Shown here: positions 11,126-20,073 of the stretch, in pieces
Layout: each line of letters opens with the position of its first letter
Position numbering within the stretch: position 1 is the first letter of the stretch
Assembly: GCF_030718085.1 (NCBI RefSeq)
Contig: NZ_JAVAJF010000003.1
Coordinates: 124,001-188,000, forward strand
Direction of reading: 5' to 3'
DNA: 64,000 nt
From: Marinobacter sp. MDS2
GTDB taxonomy: Bacteria; Pseudomonadota; Gammaproteobacteria; Pseudomonadales; Oleiphilaceae
The notes under the pieces: generated by a model
Databases searched by the model: none
What the model saw: only the letters and a program-made list of their open reading frames with translations
Told to the model about the DNA's origin: nothing
Translations under genes and position numbers: made by a program

Positions 11126-11227
11126 GGGGCTGGAATCCTTTTTCTGGAATGTCGAAGGCCAAGGATGGCCTGAGAGAAGCGCGCATGGATGTGCTCGTAG
11201 CGGTTCCAGAAAAAGGATTCCAGCCCC
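11126..11227 (+). repeat. Variable-arm palindromic element, copy A
   Basis: Inverted repeat with perfect 24-nt arms at 11126-11149 and 11204-11227, extendable outward by three pairs with one mismatch. The arms enclose a 54-nt core (11150-11203). The core contains its own hairpins, including GGCCA / TGGCC around AGGA and GCGCAT / ATGTGC around GG. By my count it is identical to the core of copy B at 46 of 54 positions, while the arms are unrelated. It lies between the convergent genes rlmKL and the outer-membrane protein gene. Strand is given by the core orientation. Function unknown; a bidirectional terminator or processing signal is one possibility. Confidence 0.85.
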
Positions 11228-11256
11228 GCTTGACCTGCGCCGAATCAGGAGCACCC

Positions 11257-11859
11257 TTAAAACTCGTAACGAACCCCCGAAGAAAACTGGAAGGCATTCG
11301 CGCTGGTATCGGTATCTTCGAACAACTTCCCGCCTTCCAGCACCAGATACATGCTGTCGATTAGCTCGAAATCGATACCTGCTATCCAGCTAAAGCTGAA
11401 ACTGCTGCTCGGATAGTCGTCACCAAACTCCTGAAACTGCCGGTTTTGGCGTTCGTCCGGGTTATCCAATGTGGCTTCACCGCTGATGTGGGTAAAACCG
11501 GCCTGCGCATATACATTGCCTAGCTCGCCGACTGGATAGTGCAGCCCCATATACCAGCTGCCGTAATAATCGATGGCAAGTGTGAAATCGCTGTTGATCT
11601 CGGCATCTTTATAGCCACCGCCCAAGCGAACTTCGGCGTGAATGAGGTCGTTCAGGTGACCACCAATCACCAGAGTACCGGCTTGGCTCCAGGCATCTTC
11701 TTTGGAAATTTCACCGATAGAGCGGTGCTCAATGGTGGTCGCCAGCAGGCCCACGTAGTGCTTGTCTGAGCGCGGTGTTTCCTGAGCGTGAGAAACCCCG
11801 GAAAACAGGCACAAGGACATCGTGCTGGCGGTGAGGAAACGAGTTGCGACCTTATTCAT
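11257..11859 (-). CDS. Outer-membrane beta-barrel protein, function unknown
   Basis: Predicted 200-aa secreted protein. Residues 1-26 form a signal peptide ending SHAQE. The mature part has alternating hydrophobic/polar strands such as HYVGLLATTI, AEVRLGGGY, GSWYMGLHYP and FSFSWIAGIDFELI, and it ends in the aromatic FQFSSGVRYEF pattern typical of Bam-recognised barrels. Size and strand pattern suggest an eight-stranded OmpW/OmpX-like porin, but I cannot name a family. Start: ATG at 11857-11859, placed directly before the signal peptide; the longer open frame to 11940 adds non-signal sequence. The 3' end faces rlmKL across palindromic element A. Confidence 0.75.
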   Translation of the reverse strand: MNKVATRFLTASTMSLCLFSGVSHAQETPRSDKHYVGLLATTIEHRSIGEISKEDAWSQAGTLVIGGHLNDLIHAEVRLGGGYKDAEINSDFTLAIDYYGSWYMGLHYPVGELGNVYAQAGFTHISGEATLDNPDERQNRQFQEFGDDYPSSSFSFSWIAGIDFELIDSMYLVLEGGKLFEDTDTSANAFQFSSGVRYEF

Positions 11860-11959
11860 TATTGTCTGGCTTCCTGTCAGTAACGGTGCTGACGCCAGAT
11901 TCTGCCTTGTGTAACGCCGTGTTACGCAGACACCTGTCACAGTTCGCCGTCTCTGCTGC

Positions 11960-12451
11960 TCAGCCGATCAGGTCATCCAATAGTCCGGACTCGCGGGCAA
12001 TCAATAGCAAAGCGTAGACGCCGTTTTCAGGAAGTTGCGGCTCAAGGCCTTCCTCAAACATCAGTTCACGGCGACGGTCTTCCAGGGTGCCGGCGTCTAA
12101 ATCCGTTACCAGTTCGGCGATAGGTGCAATTTCAAACGGCGCTTCTTGCTTAACCGCTTCGAAAATAAGGTCTGCCAGAATCTCATCCGGGTCCATGCCG
12201 TCCACGTAAACGGTTTGACCGGGCAAGTCTTCGTGGAGCTCTCTGACCAGTTCAAGAACGGGAACACCCTGTTCCTCGAGGTAGAACAGATCAATGTCGC
12301 CCAAATCCGCGCCCTCAGGGATCCAGGCTTCATCGGGAGCGATGACCACAGATTTCATCTGCCCGTCCTCCAAAGACCAGGCAATCGCTGTCGGGAAGAG
12401 AGCATCGTCGGTTTGGCAGTATTCGATGTCCAGAAAACGGGGTATCGACAC
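11960..12451 (-). CDS. DnaQ-like 3'-5' exonuclease fold protein, probably degenerate
   Basis: A 163-aa cytoplasmic protein. The N-terminus PRFLDIEY gives an exonuclease I-type DxE pair (D8, E10). The following [12 protein letters not shown], an IAPDEAW block, and [12 protein letters not shown] resemble the small DnaQ-like proteins in which a second catalytic aspartate follows VYSDA-like sequence. The usual C-terminal HxxxxD motif is not visible; the corresponding region reads [22 protein letters not shown]. The protein may therefore be inactive or use altered residues. Start: GTG at 12449-12451 with GGAG 7 nt upstream. It is divergent from apeB. The family call is from pattern recognition only. 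Confidence 0.55.
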   Translation of the reverse strand: MSIPRFLDIEYCQTDDALFPTAIAWSLEDGQMKSVVIAPDEAWIPEGADLGDIDLFYLEEQGVPVLELVRELHEDLPGQTVYVDGMDPDEILADLIFEAVKQEAPFEIAPIAELVTDLDAGTLEDRRRELMFEEGLEPQLPENGVYALLLIARESGLLDDLIG

Positions 12452-12566
12452 AGTGAACTCCGGGTTGAATCGTTGGGTTGCTCATACGGACAAGCCACCA
12501 GCCTGTAGGCGAGTTAGCGGCTTCATGCCATACTGTAGCGGCCATTATCATGCAATCAGGAAGATC

Positions 12567-13850
12567 ATGGAACACACTGAATTTAATAACGACTTGTTGC
12601 AGTTTCTGAATGCCTCGCCAACGCCTTGGCATGCAGTCAATGTGATGAAAGAGCGTCTCGATGCGTCTGGTTTCGAACAGCTGGATGAGCGCGACGAATG
12701 GGCGCTGGAGCAAGGTAAAAGCTATTACGCGATTCGCAATGGCTCATCCATCATAGCGTTCCGTACCGGTAAAAACGGCGCAGAAAATTCCGGCATCCGA
12801 ATGGTTGGCGCCCATACTGACAGCCCGTGCCTGAAGGTTAAACCAAACCCGGAAGTTCGCCGTAAAGGGTATTTTCAGTTGGGTGCTGAAGTGTACGGTG
12901 GTGTGCTGCTGAACCCATGGTTTGACCGTGATCTCTCCTTGGCAGGCCGGGTGACGGTGCTTGATAACGACGGAAAAGTTAAGGATGTTCTGGTCGATTT
13001 CAAAAAGCCCGTAGCCATTATCCCGAGCCTGGCAATCCACCTGGACCGAGAAGCCAACAGCAATCGCTCGGTTAACGCCCAGACGGACCTTCCGCCCATT
13101 CTGATGCAAGCATCGGAGACGGAAACGTTCGCTGATTTGCTCAAAGAGCAGATTGCCAGTGAATCCGGTCTGAAAGCCAACAAAATTCTGGGCTACGAGC
13201 TCAGCTTTTACGATGCACAAGACGCTGCCTTGATCGGTTTGCGAGAAGATTTCCTGGCCTCCGCCCGGCTGGACAATCTTCTGAGTTGTTACATCGGGCT
13301 TCAATCGCTTCTCGACACGTCGGGAGACGAGGCGGCTTTGTTAGTGTGCAACGATCACGAAGAAGTTGGCAGCGTGTCTGCTGAGGGCGCACAAGGGCCA
13401 TTTCTGGGCGATGTGTTAGAACGTTGGTGTGGGGCCAGCAAGGGCAGGGCGATTGCCCGATCCATGATGATCTCCGCCGACAACGCGCACGGCATTCATC
13501 CTAACTTCATGGACAAGCACGACGAAAATCACGGCCCGATACTGAACCAGGGGCCAGTGATCAAGGTGAATCACAACCAGCGCTATGCCACCAACAGCCG
13601 TTCTGCGGCATTGTACCGGCACATCAGCGATGAGCTTGGCTTGCCGCACCAGACCTTCGTGGTGCGCAGCGACATGGGGTGCGGCAGCACCATCGGACCG
13701 CTGACCGCCGCAAACCTTGGTGTGACCACCCTGGATATTGGTGTTCCGCAGTTTGCGATGCATTCCATCCGAGAACTGATTGGCGTGCAGGATGGATTTA
13801 CCCTGTACCAGGTTCTTAAAGAATTCATGCAGCGGAAAGAAGTGCTTTGA
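12567..13850 (+). CDS. apeB: M18 family aminopeptidase
   Basis: Cytosolic dinuclear-zinc aminopeptidase of 427 aa that removes N-terminal, often acidic, residues from peptides. Metal and catalytic motifs are in family order: [13 protein letters not shown] (first zinc histidine/aspartate), DHEEVGS (catalytic and metal glutamates), [11 protein letters not shown], and the C-terminal [11 protein letters not shown] with a metal-ligand region. Start: ATG at 12567 with AGGA 7 nt upstream; the longer frame from 12294 overlaps the divergent neighbour and is rejected. A strong hairpin follows, then a tRNA on the other strand. Confidence 0.95.
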   Translation: MEHTEFNNDLLQFLNASPTPWHAVNVMKERLDASGFEQLDERDEWALEQGKSYYAIRNGSSIIAFRTGKNGAENSGIRMVGAHTDSPCLKVKPNPEVRRKGYFQLGAEVYGGVLLNPWFDRDLSLAGRVTVLDNDGKVKDVLVDFKKPVAIIPSLAIHLDREANSNRSVNAQTDLPPILMQASETETFADLLKEQIASESGLKANKILGYELSFYDAQDAALIGLREDFLASARLDNLLSCYIGLQSLLDTSGDEAALLVCNDHEEVGSVSAEGAQGPFLGDVLERWCGASKGRAIARSMMISADNAHGIHPNFMDKHDENHGPILNQGPVIKVNHNQRYATNSRSAALYRHISDELGLPHQTFVVRSDMGCGSTIGPLTAANLGVTTLDIGVPQFAMHSIRELIGVQDGFTLYQVLKEFMQRKEVL

Positions 13851-13861
13851 CGTAGAAAGAA

Positions 13862-13894
13862 AAAAGCCGCTGATTGAAACAATCAGCGGCTTTT
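13862..13894. terminator. Bidirectional terminator between apeB and tRNA-Asn
   Basis: Perfect 14-bp stem AAAAGCCGCTGATT / AATCAGCGGCTTTT with loop GAAAC. A-runs upstream and T-runs downstream would serve both apeB (plus) and the tRNA gene (minus). Confidence 0.9.
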
Positions 13895-13903
13895 AAAAAG
13901 AAG

Positions 13904-13979
13904 TGGCTCCCCGAGCTGGGCTCGAACCAGCGACAAACGGATTAACAGTCCGTTGCTCTACCAACTGAGCTATCGGGGA
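13904..13979 (-). tRNA. tRNA-Asn (anticodon GUU)
   Basis: A 76-nt cloverleaf read on the minus strand. The acceptor stem TCCCCGA pairs with TCGGGGA, the D-loop contains AGCTCAGTTGGTAGA, and the anticodon loop CTGTTAA gives GUU. The T-loop is GGTTCGAGCC, followed by discriminator G and an encoded CCA at 13904-13906. Identity follows from the anticodon and close similarity to other bacterial tRNA-Asn genes. Confidence 0.97.
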
Positions 13980-14016
13980 ACAGCATCAATGTGCGGCGCA
14001 TATTAAGGACTTTGAT

Positions 14017-15018
14017 TTGGTTCGTCAACCCCCTGAATTAAAAGGTCAAAATTTGCACAGGCGAGTCCAGTATCCGTACCGGCCTCCGGTCTGGTTACGC
14101 AACGGGCATGTGCAGTCCATTTGGCCCACACTGTTTCGAAACGTCGAAATGCCTGCGCCTCAAACCGAAGTGCTAGCGACTCCGGATAACGACGAGCTTC
14201 ATCTGGATTGGTACCGCCAAAACAGCGACCGTGTTGCTGTAATCTCACACGGTCTGGAAGGCCACAGCCGCAGACCCTATGTACTGGGCTTGGCCAAAGC
14301 ACTTATGGCTGAAGGCTGGGACGTACTCGCCTGGAACTTCCGCTCCTGCGGCGGAAACATGAACCACCAACCCCGGTTCTATCACAGTGGTGCCACCGAA
14401 GACCTCCACACCGTCGTCTCCCGAGCGCTGTGCGACAGCTACAAAAACCTGTTCTTATCTGGATTCAGCATGGGTGGCAACCTCACCTTGCTGTACCTCG
14501 GGCAGCAAAGCGAACAACTCGACAGCCGGATTAGCGGTGCCGCGACCTACTCGGTGCCCGCTGACCTAGCCGGAAGTGCCGACATGCTGGCGCTGCCCAG
14601 CCGCCGGATCTATATGCAAAGATTCCTCAACGACCTGTACGCAAAAATGCAGGAGAAAGCTGAGCGTTTCCCGGAATTGATCGACATCAGCGACTTCAAA
14701 AATATCCGGAACTTCCATCAATTCGACAACCGGTACACCGCACCGCTGCACGGATTCAAAGACGCAAAAGACTACTGGGCCCAATGCTCGGCGTTATACC
14801 GCCTTAAGGACATCCGAGTGCCCGCACTGATGGTCAACGCCGCCGACGACCCGTTCTTGTCTGCCGCCTGCTACCCGGAATCGAAAAAAGTTTTAGGCCG
14901 ACACGTGAAAGTCGAAGCGCCCCGGTGGGGCGGCCACGTAGGCTTTGTTGAGCATGCAAAAGATGGCTATTACTGGTCGGAAAGGCGGGTGCTGGATTTC
15001 GTTGGAAATTTTGCTTAA
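14017..15018 (+). CDS. Alpha/beta-fold hydrolase, YheT family
   Basis: Predicted serine hydrolase of 333 aa. The N-terminus PVWLRNGHVQSIWPTLFR matches the YheT/UPF0017 family, whose members carry short- or medium-chain esterase-like domains. The oxyanion HGLEGHSRRPY, the AWNFRSCGGNMN strand, the nucleophile elbow GFSMGGN (catalytic serine) and a late ADDPF aspartate and GGHVGF histidine complete a plausible triad. Start: TTG at 14017 with AAGGA 7 nt upstream; no in-frame ATG fits. The substrate is unknown. The 3' end faces tesA across palindromic element B. Confidence 0.88.
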   Translation: MVRQPPELKGQNLHRRVQYPYRPPVWLRNGHVQSIWPTLFRNVEMPAPQTEVLATPDNDELHLDWYRQNSDRVAVISHGLEGHSRRPYVLGLAKALMAEGWDVLAWNFRSCGGNMNHQPRFYHSGATEDLHTVVSRALCDSYKNLFLSGFSMGGNLTLLYLGQQSEQLDSRISGAATYSVPADLAGSADMLALPSRRIYMQRFLNDLYAKMQEKAERFPELIDISDFKNIRNFHQFDNRYTAPLHGFKDAKDYWAQCSALYRLKDIRVPALMVNAADDPFLSAACYPESKKVLGRHVKVEAPRWGGHVGFVEHAKDGYYWSERRVLDFVGNFA

Positions 15019-15064
15019 GGAAATTGCTGAGATGCGGTGAGAGGTATCACTGCAAAGTCTGGGG

Positions 15065-15172
15065 TGAGGGCGGTACGCTCCTTTCCTGAAATGTCGTAGG
15101 CCATGGATGGCCGAAGAGAAGCGCACACGGACGTGCTTGTAGCGGTTTCAGGAAAGGAGCGTACCGCCCTCA
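15065..15172 (+). repeat. Variable-arm palindromic element, copy B
   Basis: Perfect 27-nt inverted arms at 15065-15091 and 15146-15172 enclose a 54-nt core (15092-15145). The core is closely related to copy A and contains the small palindrome GGCCATGGATGGCC and a GCAC / GTGC stem around ACGGAC. It sits in the 186-nt gap between the convergent YheT and tesA genes. The arms share no recognisable sequence with the arms of A, C or D. Confidence 0.88.
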
Positions 15173-15204
15173 ACCTGCTAAAAAGCCCGAAGGCTTGGAG
15201 CATT

Positions 15205-15831
15205 TTAGTGGATCAACGGTTCCAGCTCAGGCCAAATGTTCTCCAGCAACAAAGGCTGCGCCTCCTCAGTAGGATGAATGCCGTCCCCCTGCATCAAACC
15301 CTCCTGATCGTAAATCCCCTCCAAAAAGAACGGAACCAACCCCACCTCATAACGGTCAGACAACGACGGAAAGATATCCGAAAACATCTGCGTATAACGC
15401 TGACCGTAATTCGGTGGAATCTGCATACCCACAAGAACCGGAGCAGCACCAGCATCCAACGACAACTCAATCATCTTGGCCAAATTCGCCTCAATCACAT
15501 TCGGAGGAAACCCACGAAGGCCATCGTTACCACCCAGCTCAATGACAACCACCTCCGGCTCATTCAGCTCAAGCAAACGCGGCAACCGGCGCAAACCGCC
15601 ATCCGTTGTCTCGCCGCTGATGCTGGCATTAACCACCTGCCAGGGCAGTCCCTCACGCTCGAGGCGGTCACGCAGCAGAGCCACCCAGGCAGTCTCGGAA
15701 GGAACCCCGTAAGCGGCGCTCAAACTGTCGCCTACAACAAGCAGGGTGGACTGACTCGCCAAGGCAGGCCAAGACGCCATGAAAACAACAATGAGAAAAA
15801 ACGACCTAACGAACGTAAACGCCTTATGCAT
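15205..15831 (-). CDS. tesA: Acyl-CoA thioesterase I / lysophospholipase L1
   Basis: Periplasmic SGNH hydrolase of 208 aa acting on acyl thioesters, lysophospholipids and some esters. A signal peptide occupies about residues 1-26 (ends WPALASQ). The SGNH blocks are complete: GDSLSAAYG with catalytic Ser36, Gly in SGETTDGG, GGND with Asn102, and DGIHPT with Asp183 and His186. Start: ATG at 15829-15831, directly before the signal peptide. It is divergent from an ABC ATPase/permease pair, the same tesA-ybbA-ybbP organisation as in E. coli. The 57-nt spacer must hold both promoters. Confidence 0.95.
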   Translation of the reverse strand: MHKAFTFVRSFFLIVVFMASWPALASQSTLLVVGDSLSAAYGVPSETAWVALLRDRLEREGLPWQVVNASISGETTDGGLRRLPRLLELNEPEVVVIELGGNDGLRGFPPNVIEANLAKMIELSLDAGAAPVLVGMQIPPNYGQRYTQMFSDIFPSLSDRYEVGLVPFFLEGIYDQEGLMQGDGIHPTEEAQPLLLENIWPELEPLIH

Positions 15832-15888
15832 AATAGATTCGTGTACCCTTAAAAACGAAAACATTGAACGCCAGCGAACGGAGCAAGC

Positions 15889-16617
15889 GTGAACCAAATG
15901 ACGGACCTGACAAAGAATGAACCTAGCCTCATGCTGCGAGTGTCCGGATTGACTCACCAAGTCAGTCTGGAAACCGATACGCTGACGATCTTGCAGGGGG
16001 TGAACCTGGAAATCAATCGGGGCGAATCCGTAGCCATTGTTGGTCGTTCCGGTTCCGGCAAAACCACCTTGTTGGGCCTGCTTGCCGGGTTAGACACCCC
16101 AAGCGAAGGCACCGTGGAACTGGATGGCGCCGTGATCAGTCGTCTTACCGAAGACGAACGCGCCAAACTGCGCGCACGGCGAGTGGGCTTTGTTTTTCAG
16201 TCTTTTCAGTTGCTTCCGGCACTGAGTGCGTTAGAGAACGTCATGTTACCTCTGGAGCTGGCCGGCATAGAAACGCCTGATCAGCGGGCTCGCGAGTTGC
16301 TTGAACGCGTTGGATTGGGTGAGCGCCTAAATCATACACCGAGGCAGCTATCAGGGGGTGAACAACAGCGAGTCGCCATCGCCCGCGCTTTCGCCTCTGA
16401 ACCCAGTATTCTGTTCGCCGATGAACCTACGGGTAATTTGGACAACCGAACCGGTCAAGCGGTTTCTGATTTGCTGATGGACTTAAACCGGGAGCAGGGC
16501 GCGACCCTTGTCATGGTCACCCACGATGAGCGGCTGGCCGCACGGTGTAACCGCACCTTCCATATTGAAGCGGGTGTTTTGAGCGAGCCGGATACCGCTC
16601 GGGAGTTCGCTGACTGA
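15889..16617 (+). CDS. ybbA: ABC transporter ATP-binding protein, YbbA-like
   Basis: ATPase subunit of 242 aa of the MacB/LolD-type group. Walker A is GRSGSGKTT, the Q-loop region is [20 protein letters not shown], the signature is [14 protein letters not shown], Walker B is [12 protein letters not shown] and the switch histidine is in VTHDE. Start: GTG at 15889 with GGAG 5 nt upstream; an ATG three codons later is an alternative. It overlaps the permease start by one base (TGATG), implying translational coupling. Context suggests an envelope mechanotransmission or lipoprotein-related role like other MacB-type systems; the substrate is not known. Confidence 0.9.
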   Translation: MNQMTDLTKNEPSLMLRVSGLTHQVSLETDTLTILQGVNLEINRGESVAIVGRSGSGKTTLLGLLAGLDTPSEGTVELDGAVISRLTEDERAKLRARRVGFVFQSFQLLPALSALENVMLPLELAGIETPDQRARELLERVGLGERLNHTPRQLSGGEQQRVAIARAFASEPSILFADEPTGNLDNRTGQAVSDLLMDLNREQGATLVMVTHDERLAARCNRTFHIEAGVLSEPDTAREFAD

Positions 16618-19103
16618 TGGCTGCCGCAAAAAAATTAATGTCGGTAAAACGTGACTGGCGTGAGCGGGATGTCCGGGTGGTATTGGTCGCTTTGATCATC
16701 GCGGTCGCGACTGTGGCAACCATTGCGCTGTTTGCGAATCAGCTTCAACGCACACTGGTGTCCTCGGCGAGTTCGTTTTTGGCGGCAGATCGCCAGCTCG
16801 AAGCAGAGAACGGGAAGCCTGTGCCTTCAGGCTGGATCGACGAAGCGCAAACTCGCGGCCTGGAAACCGGCCAGATGATCAAGTTCTCAACCATGGTCTT
16901 CGGTGAAAACGGGTTCCAGCTGGTTTCGGTGAAAGCCGTGAGTGACGAATACCCTCTGCGAGGCGACATCGAGGTTCAATCAGACGAACAATCCTCGCGA
17001 ATGACCGTTGATGCCGGACCAGAGCCCGGAGAGATCTGGATCAACCCGAGGCTGCTCAAGCTATTGGAGCTCGAGATTGGCGACAGTCTGGAAGTGGGGA
17101 ATCTTAAACTGACCGTGTCGAAGTTGCTGATTCGCGAGCCGGATGGCGGTTTTCGGCTATCCTCCCTGGCTCCGCGAGTCATGATGCACGTTTATGATGT
17201 CGGGGCGACCGGTGTTGTGCAGGAAGGCAGCCGGGTAGAGTTCGTTTACCTTTTTGCCGGCGATGAGCGTCTGCTTGAAAACTATTATCAGTGGTTGGAG
17301 CCGCAGCTGGAGCCCAGCCATGAGTGGGAAAGTGTAAGAGATGGCGAAACTTTCTCACGCTCACTTGAGCGCGCTGAGCGGTTCCTGCTGCTTGGTGGCA
17401 GTCTCGCGGTTTTGCTGGCGGCTGTGGCCGTTGCGGTCGCGAGCCGCCAGTATGCGCTTTCTCAGCGTGACACCGTCGCTCTGCTAAAAACCTTGGGGCT
17501 AACAGGGGGCGGGATAGGGCGGTTATACCTGCGCCGCCTGGCTTTGTGGGGCGTTGTGGGTATCGCGGGCGGACTGGCCGTTGCGTTGCCGTTGTTTTGG
17601 ATGCTTGTGCGACTGTTGAGCGACGTACTGGAGCGCCCTGTTGATTTCTATCTGGCCCCTTCGGCGCTCACGCCGGCGTTACTGACCGCCCTGATCTCGC
17701 TGTTTGCATTCGCCTATCCGCCCATTCGCCGCCTGCAAAATGTCCCGGCTATGCGAGTGCTGCGCGCCCAGCCGGGTGAATCCGGAAGGGAAGTGCTGCC
17801 GGATATCGTCATTGCCGTGGTTGCTGTTTTTGGTTTGGTTTGGCTGTACGCAGGTGAACTGACCTTGGTGGTTTCGTTGCTCGGCGGGTTGGCACTCCTG
17901 CTGACTGTGCTGGCACTTATCGGTTGGCTGATGGTGGCCCTGCTTCGTCGTGTGCGCGGAGGAGGAAATGCATGGCGCCTTGCTCTAGTAGGGTTGTATC
18001 GACATCGACAAGCCAGCATGGCGCAAATGGCGGTATTTGCGATGACTCTGATGCTTGCGGCCACACTGGTGTTGGTCCGTTCAGCGTTGTTGGAGGACTG
18101 GCAGGCGCAGTTGCCGGAAAATACACCCAATCACTTCCTGATCAACATTGCTCCGGATGATGTTGCCTCGGTGGAAACATTCTGGGCCGAGCGCGGTGTC
18201 CGCTTGGACACGGTTTACCCGATGGTACGGGGGCGGCTGACAGCGCTGAACGGTCAGCCGGTTAAAGAAGCTGTGAGTAAGGATGAGCGTATCAATGCTC
18301 TGAACCGGGAATTAAATCTTACCTGGATGGCACAGCTTCCAGAAGATAACCGGATTCAGGAAGGCCAATGGTTCGAAAGCAACCATGCGGAAGGTGTGTC
18401 GGTTGAAGCGGAATTAGCCAACAAGCTGGGCTTGAAGCTGGGTGACAGATTAACGTTTACCATTGGCTCTGAGAAAGTGACAGAACCGGTCGCCAGCATA
18501 CGGAGCGTTCAGTGGGACAGTATGAAACCCAACTTCTACATGGCGTTCCCGCCGGGGGGCGGGCTGACCGACATGCCCGCCACATGGATTACCAGTTTTC
18601 ATCTGGATGAAAGCGACAAGATGTTGTTGAACGCATTCTCCCGTCAGTACCCAACGGTTTCTGTCTTGGAGATTGACCACATCATCAAACGCATTCAGGA
18701 AATCGTTCAGCAAGTGACGCAAGCCATCGAAGCGATACTGGCTTTGATTTTAGCGGCAGCACTGGTGGTGATGGCCGCTGTGGTAAGCGCGACGCTTCGT
18801 GACCGGCAGCGGGAAGGTGCGTTGCTACGCACACTGGGCGGTCAGCAGTTGTTGTTGGTGCGGAGCACTATGCTGGAGTTTGCCTTGTTGGGGTTCTTTG
18901 CGGGTGTGTTGGGTGTGCTGGCGGCGGAGATGGCCGTTTATGCGTTGCAGGCTCGTGCGTTTGAAGGGGAGTTCCGATGGCACTGGCAGGTGGTGTTATC
19001 GGTTCCGCTGATTAGCGCCTTGTTATTGGCTATATTCGGGCGCTGGCAGTTGCGACCGGTCTTGAACGTCTCTCCCATGCTGCTTCTGCGCAGGTTGGAG
19101 TGA
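16617..19103 (+). CDS. ybbP: ABC transporter permease, YbbP-like (FtsX/MacB superfamily)
   Basis: Inner-membrane protein of 828 aa with the layout of the large YbbP permeases. One N-terminal membrane helix (VVLVALIIAVATVATIALF) is followed by a periplasmic domain of about 200 residues and a first FtsX block of helices near 250-370. A central pair near 390-440, a second periplasmic domain, and a C-terminal FtsX block with three helices complete it. The C-terminal part carries ATLRDRQREGALLRTLG, the coupling-helix sequence typical of FtsX domains. It forms a unit with the upstream ATPase. Substrate unknown. Confidence 0.9.
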   Translation: MAAAKKLMSVKRDWRERDVRVVLVALIIAVATVATIALFANQLQRTLVSSASSFLAADRQLEAENGKPVPSGWIDEAQTRGLETGQMIKFSTMVFGENGFQLVSVKAVSDEYPLRGDIEVQSDEQSSRMTVDAGPEPGEIWINPRLLKLLELEIGDSLEVGNLKLTVSKLLIREPDGGFRLSSLAPRVMMHVYDVGATGVVQEGSRVEFVYLFAGDERLLENYYQWLEPQLEPSHEWESVRDGETFSRSLERAERFLLLGGSLAVLLAAVAVAVASRQYALSQRDTVALLKTLGLTGGGIGRLYLRRLALWGVVGIAGGLAVALPLFWMLVRLLSDVLERPVDFYLAPSALTPALLTALISLFAFAYPPIRRLQNVPAMRVLRAQPGESGREVLPDIVIAVVAVFGLVWLYAGELTLVVSLLGGLALLLTVLALIGWLMVALLRRVRGGGNAWRLALVGLYRHRQASMAQMAVFAMTLMLAATLVLVRSALLEDWQAQLPENTPNHFLINIAPDDVASVETFWAERGVRLDTVYPMVRGRLTALNGQPVKEAVSKDERINALNRELNLTWMAQLPEDNRIQEGQWFESNHAEGVSVEAELANKLGLKLGDRLTFTIGSEKVTEPVASIRSVQWDSMKPNFYMAFPPGGGLTDMPATWITSFHLDESDKMLLNAFSRQYPTVSVLEIDHIIKRIQEIVQQVTQAIEAILALILAAALVVMAAVVSATLRDRQREGALLRTLGGQQLLLVRSTMLEFALLGFFAGVLGVLAAEMAVYALQARAFEGEFRWHWQVVLSVPLISALLLAIFGRWQLRPVLNVSPMLLLRRLE

Positions 19104-19122
19104 TACACGCCGTTCAGCGGCG

Positions 19123-19905
19123 TTAACGGTAATTTTCGAGAATGGCATCCAGCTCGCCATTCTCGCGCATGGCCGACAGTTCCCGGTTAAACCCTTGGGC
19201 GAAATGCGTCCAATCCTTTCGAAGCATGAGGCGGTAACCATATTGGCTGATGCTGCCTGTCGAAGGCCGTAACCGGTTTGAAAGCCCCTCGTTGCGCAAG
19301 AACCATTGGCCCACCAGTCGGTCGGCCAGGGCTGCATAAAAGCGATCTCCCAACAATACGTAGCGGAAGAGATCTTTGTCGCTGGAAACATTGAAGCGTT
19401 TGATCTTACCTTGCTCGAAGTAGGGGGCAAGAGCAGGGTATTTATACCCTAAGTGCGCAACAATGGTGTGCCCGAATATATCCGAGGGGTGCGAGAAGTC
19501 CATTTTTGAATCGTGCTCGAAGAACAGTACTTCTTCTATATCCACCACCGCGTGAGTGAACAAAAATTTCTCCGGATTTTCTGTCCATTCAATGGCTCTC
19601 AGTGTGCCGTCGATGTAACCGTCAAGCAGCATGCCGTCCACCCGTTTTCGGGGGATTTTTCGGGGTATCAACTGGTAACCCAGGCGCGGGGTTATGGCTG
19701 TCATCACGTCCCATAGAATGCCGGACGGGGTGTCGTCGTCAACAATGAGATAGGGCGGGTATCCGTGTGGGGATACGTTGAGACGGAAGATTTTGGGATG
19801 CTCTTCGATGTCCTCAGAGGCGTTGGCGCCCAGGGCGTAACAGAGAAGCGAAATAATCAGAAGTCGGGTAGAAAAGTGCAGAGCGCAGATACGTCCAAAA
19901 TACAT
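19123..19905 (-). CDS. Periplasmic solute-binding protein (SBP_bac_3-like)
   Basis: Secreted protein of about 260 aa with an N-terminal signal (LLIISLLCYALGANAS). The mature part begins FRLNVSPHGYPPYLIVDD, the first strand of type II periplasmic binding proteins, and continues with GILWDVMTAITPRLGYQL. No permease or ATPase gene is adjacent, so it may be a stand-alone sensor-type binding protein, as is common for this group in Pseudomonas and Marinobacter. An in-frame ATG 13 codons upstream (19944) is an alternative start. The ligand is unknown. Its 3' end lies 19 nt from the convergent ybbP-like stop with no obvious terminator. Confidence 0.75.
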   Translation of the reverse strand: MYFGRICALHFSTRLLIISLLCYALGANASEDIEEHPKIFRLNVSPHGYPPYLIVDDDTPSGILWDVMTAITPRLGYQLIPRKIPRKRVDGMLLDGYIDGTLRAIEWTENPEKFLFTHAVVDIEEVLFFEHDSKMDFSHPSDIFGHTIVAHLGYKYPALAPYFEQGKIKRFNVSSDKDLFRYVLLGDRFYAALADRLVGQWFLRNEGLSNRLRPSTGSISQYGYRLMLRKDWTHFAQGFNRELSAMRENGELDAILENYR

Positions 19906-20022
19906 GCATAAAACCCTGGCGGCCGGGTAAAGGAAGCTTAGCAAAAGCTATCCAGCCTACACTGTGGCGAAATGATAACAGAATATTACCTGTTTAATGG
20001 TGGATGTGAAATGCTTTTTATG

Positions 20023-20064
20023 TAGCGGAATGCTACCTGATTGTTTCAGGGTAGCATTCCGCTA
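20023..20064. terminator. Inverted repeat downstream of the iron alcohol dehydrogenase gene
   Basis: Perfect 15-bp inverted repeat (arms 20023-20037 and 20050-20064, loop 12 nt), starting 9 nt past the stop of the minus-strand dehydrogenase. No clear U-tract follows on the minus strand, so it may stabilise the mRNA 3' end rather than terminate intrinsically. Confidence 0.55.
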
Positions 20065-20073
20065 ACGAGGAAT

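Noticed and set aside
11149..11364. Open frame starting inside palindromic element A
   Set aside because: It is produced by the repeat core and runs antisense into the outer-membrane protein gene. There is no ribosome site.
15103..15852. 249-codon open frame starting in palindromic element B
   Set aside because: It is antisense to tesA, whose SGNH motifs and signal peptide are clear, and its start lies in the repeat core.
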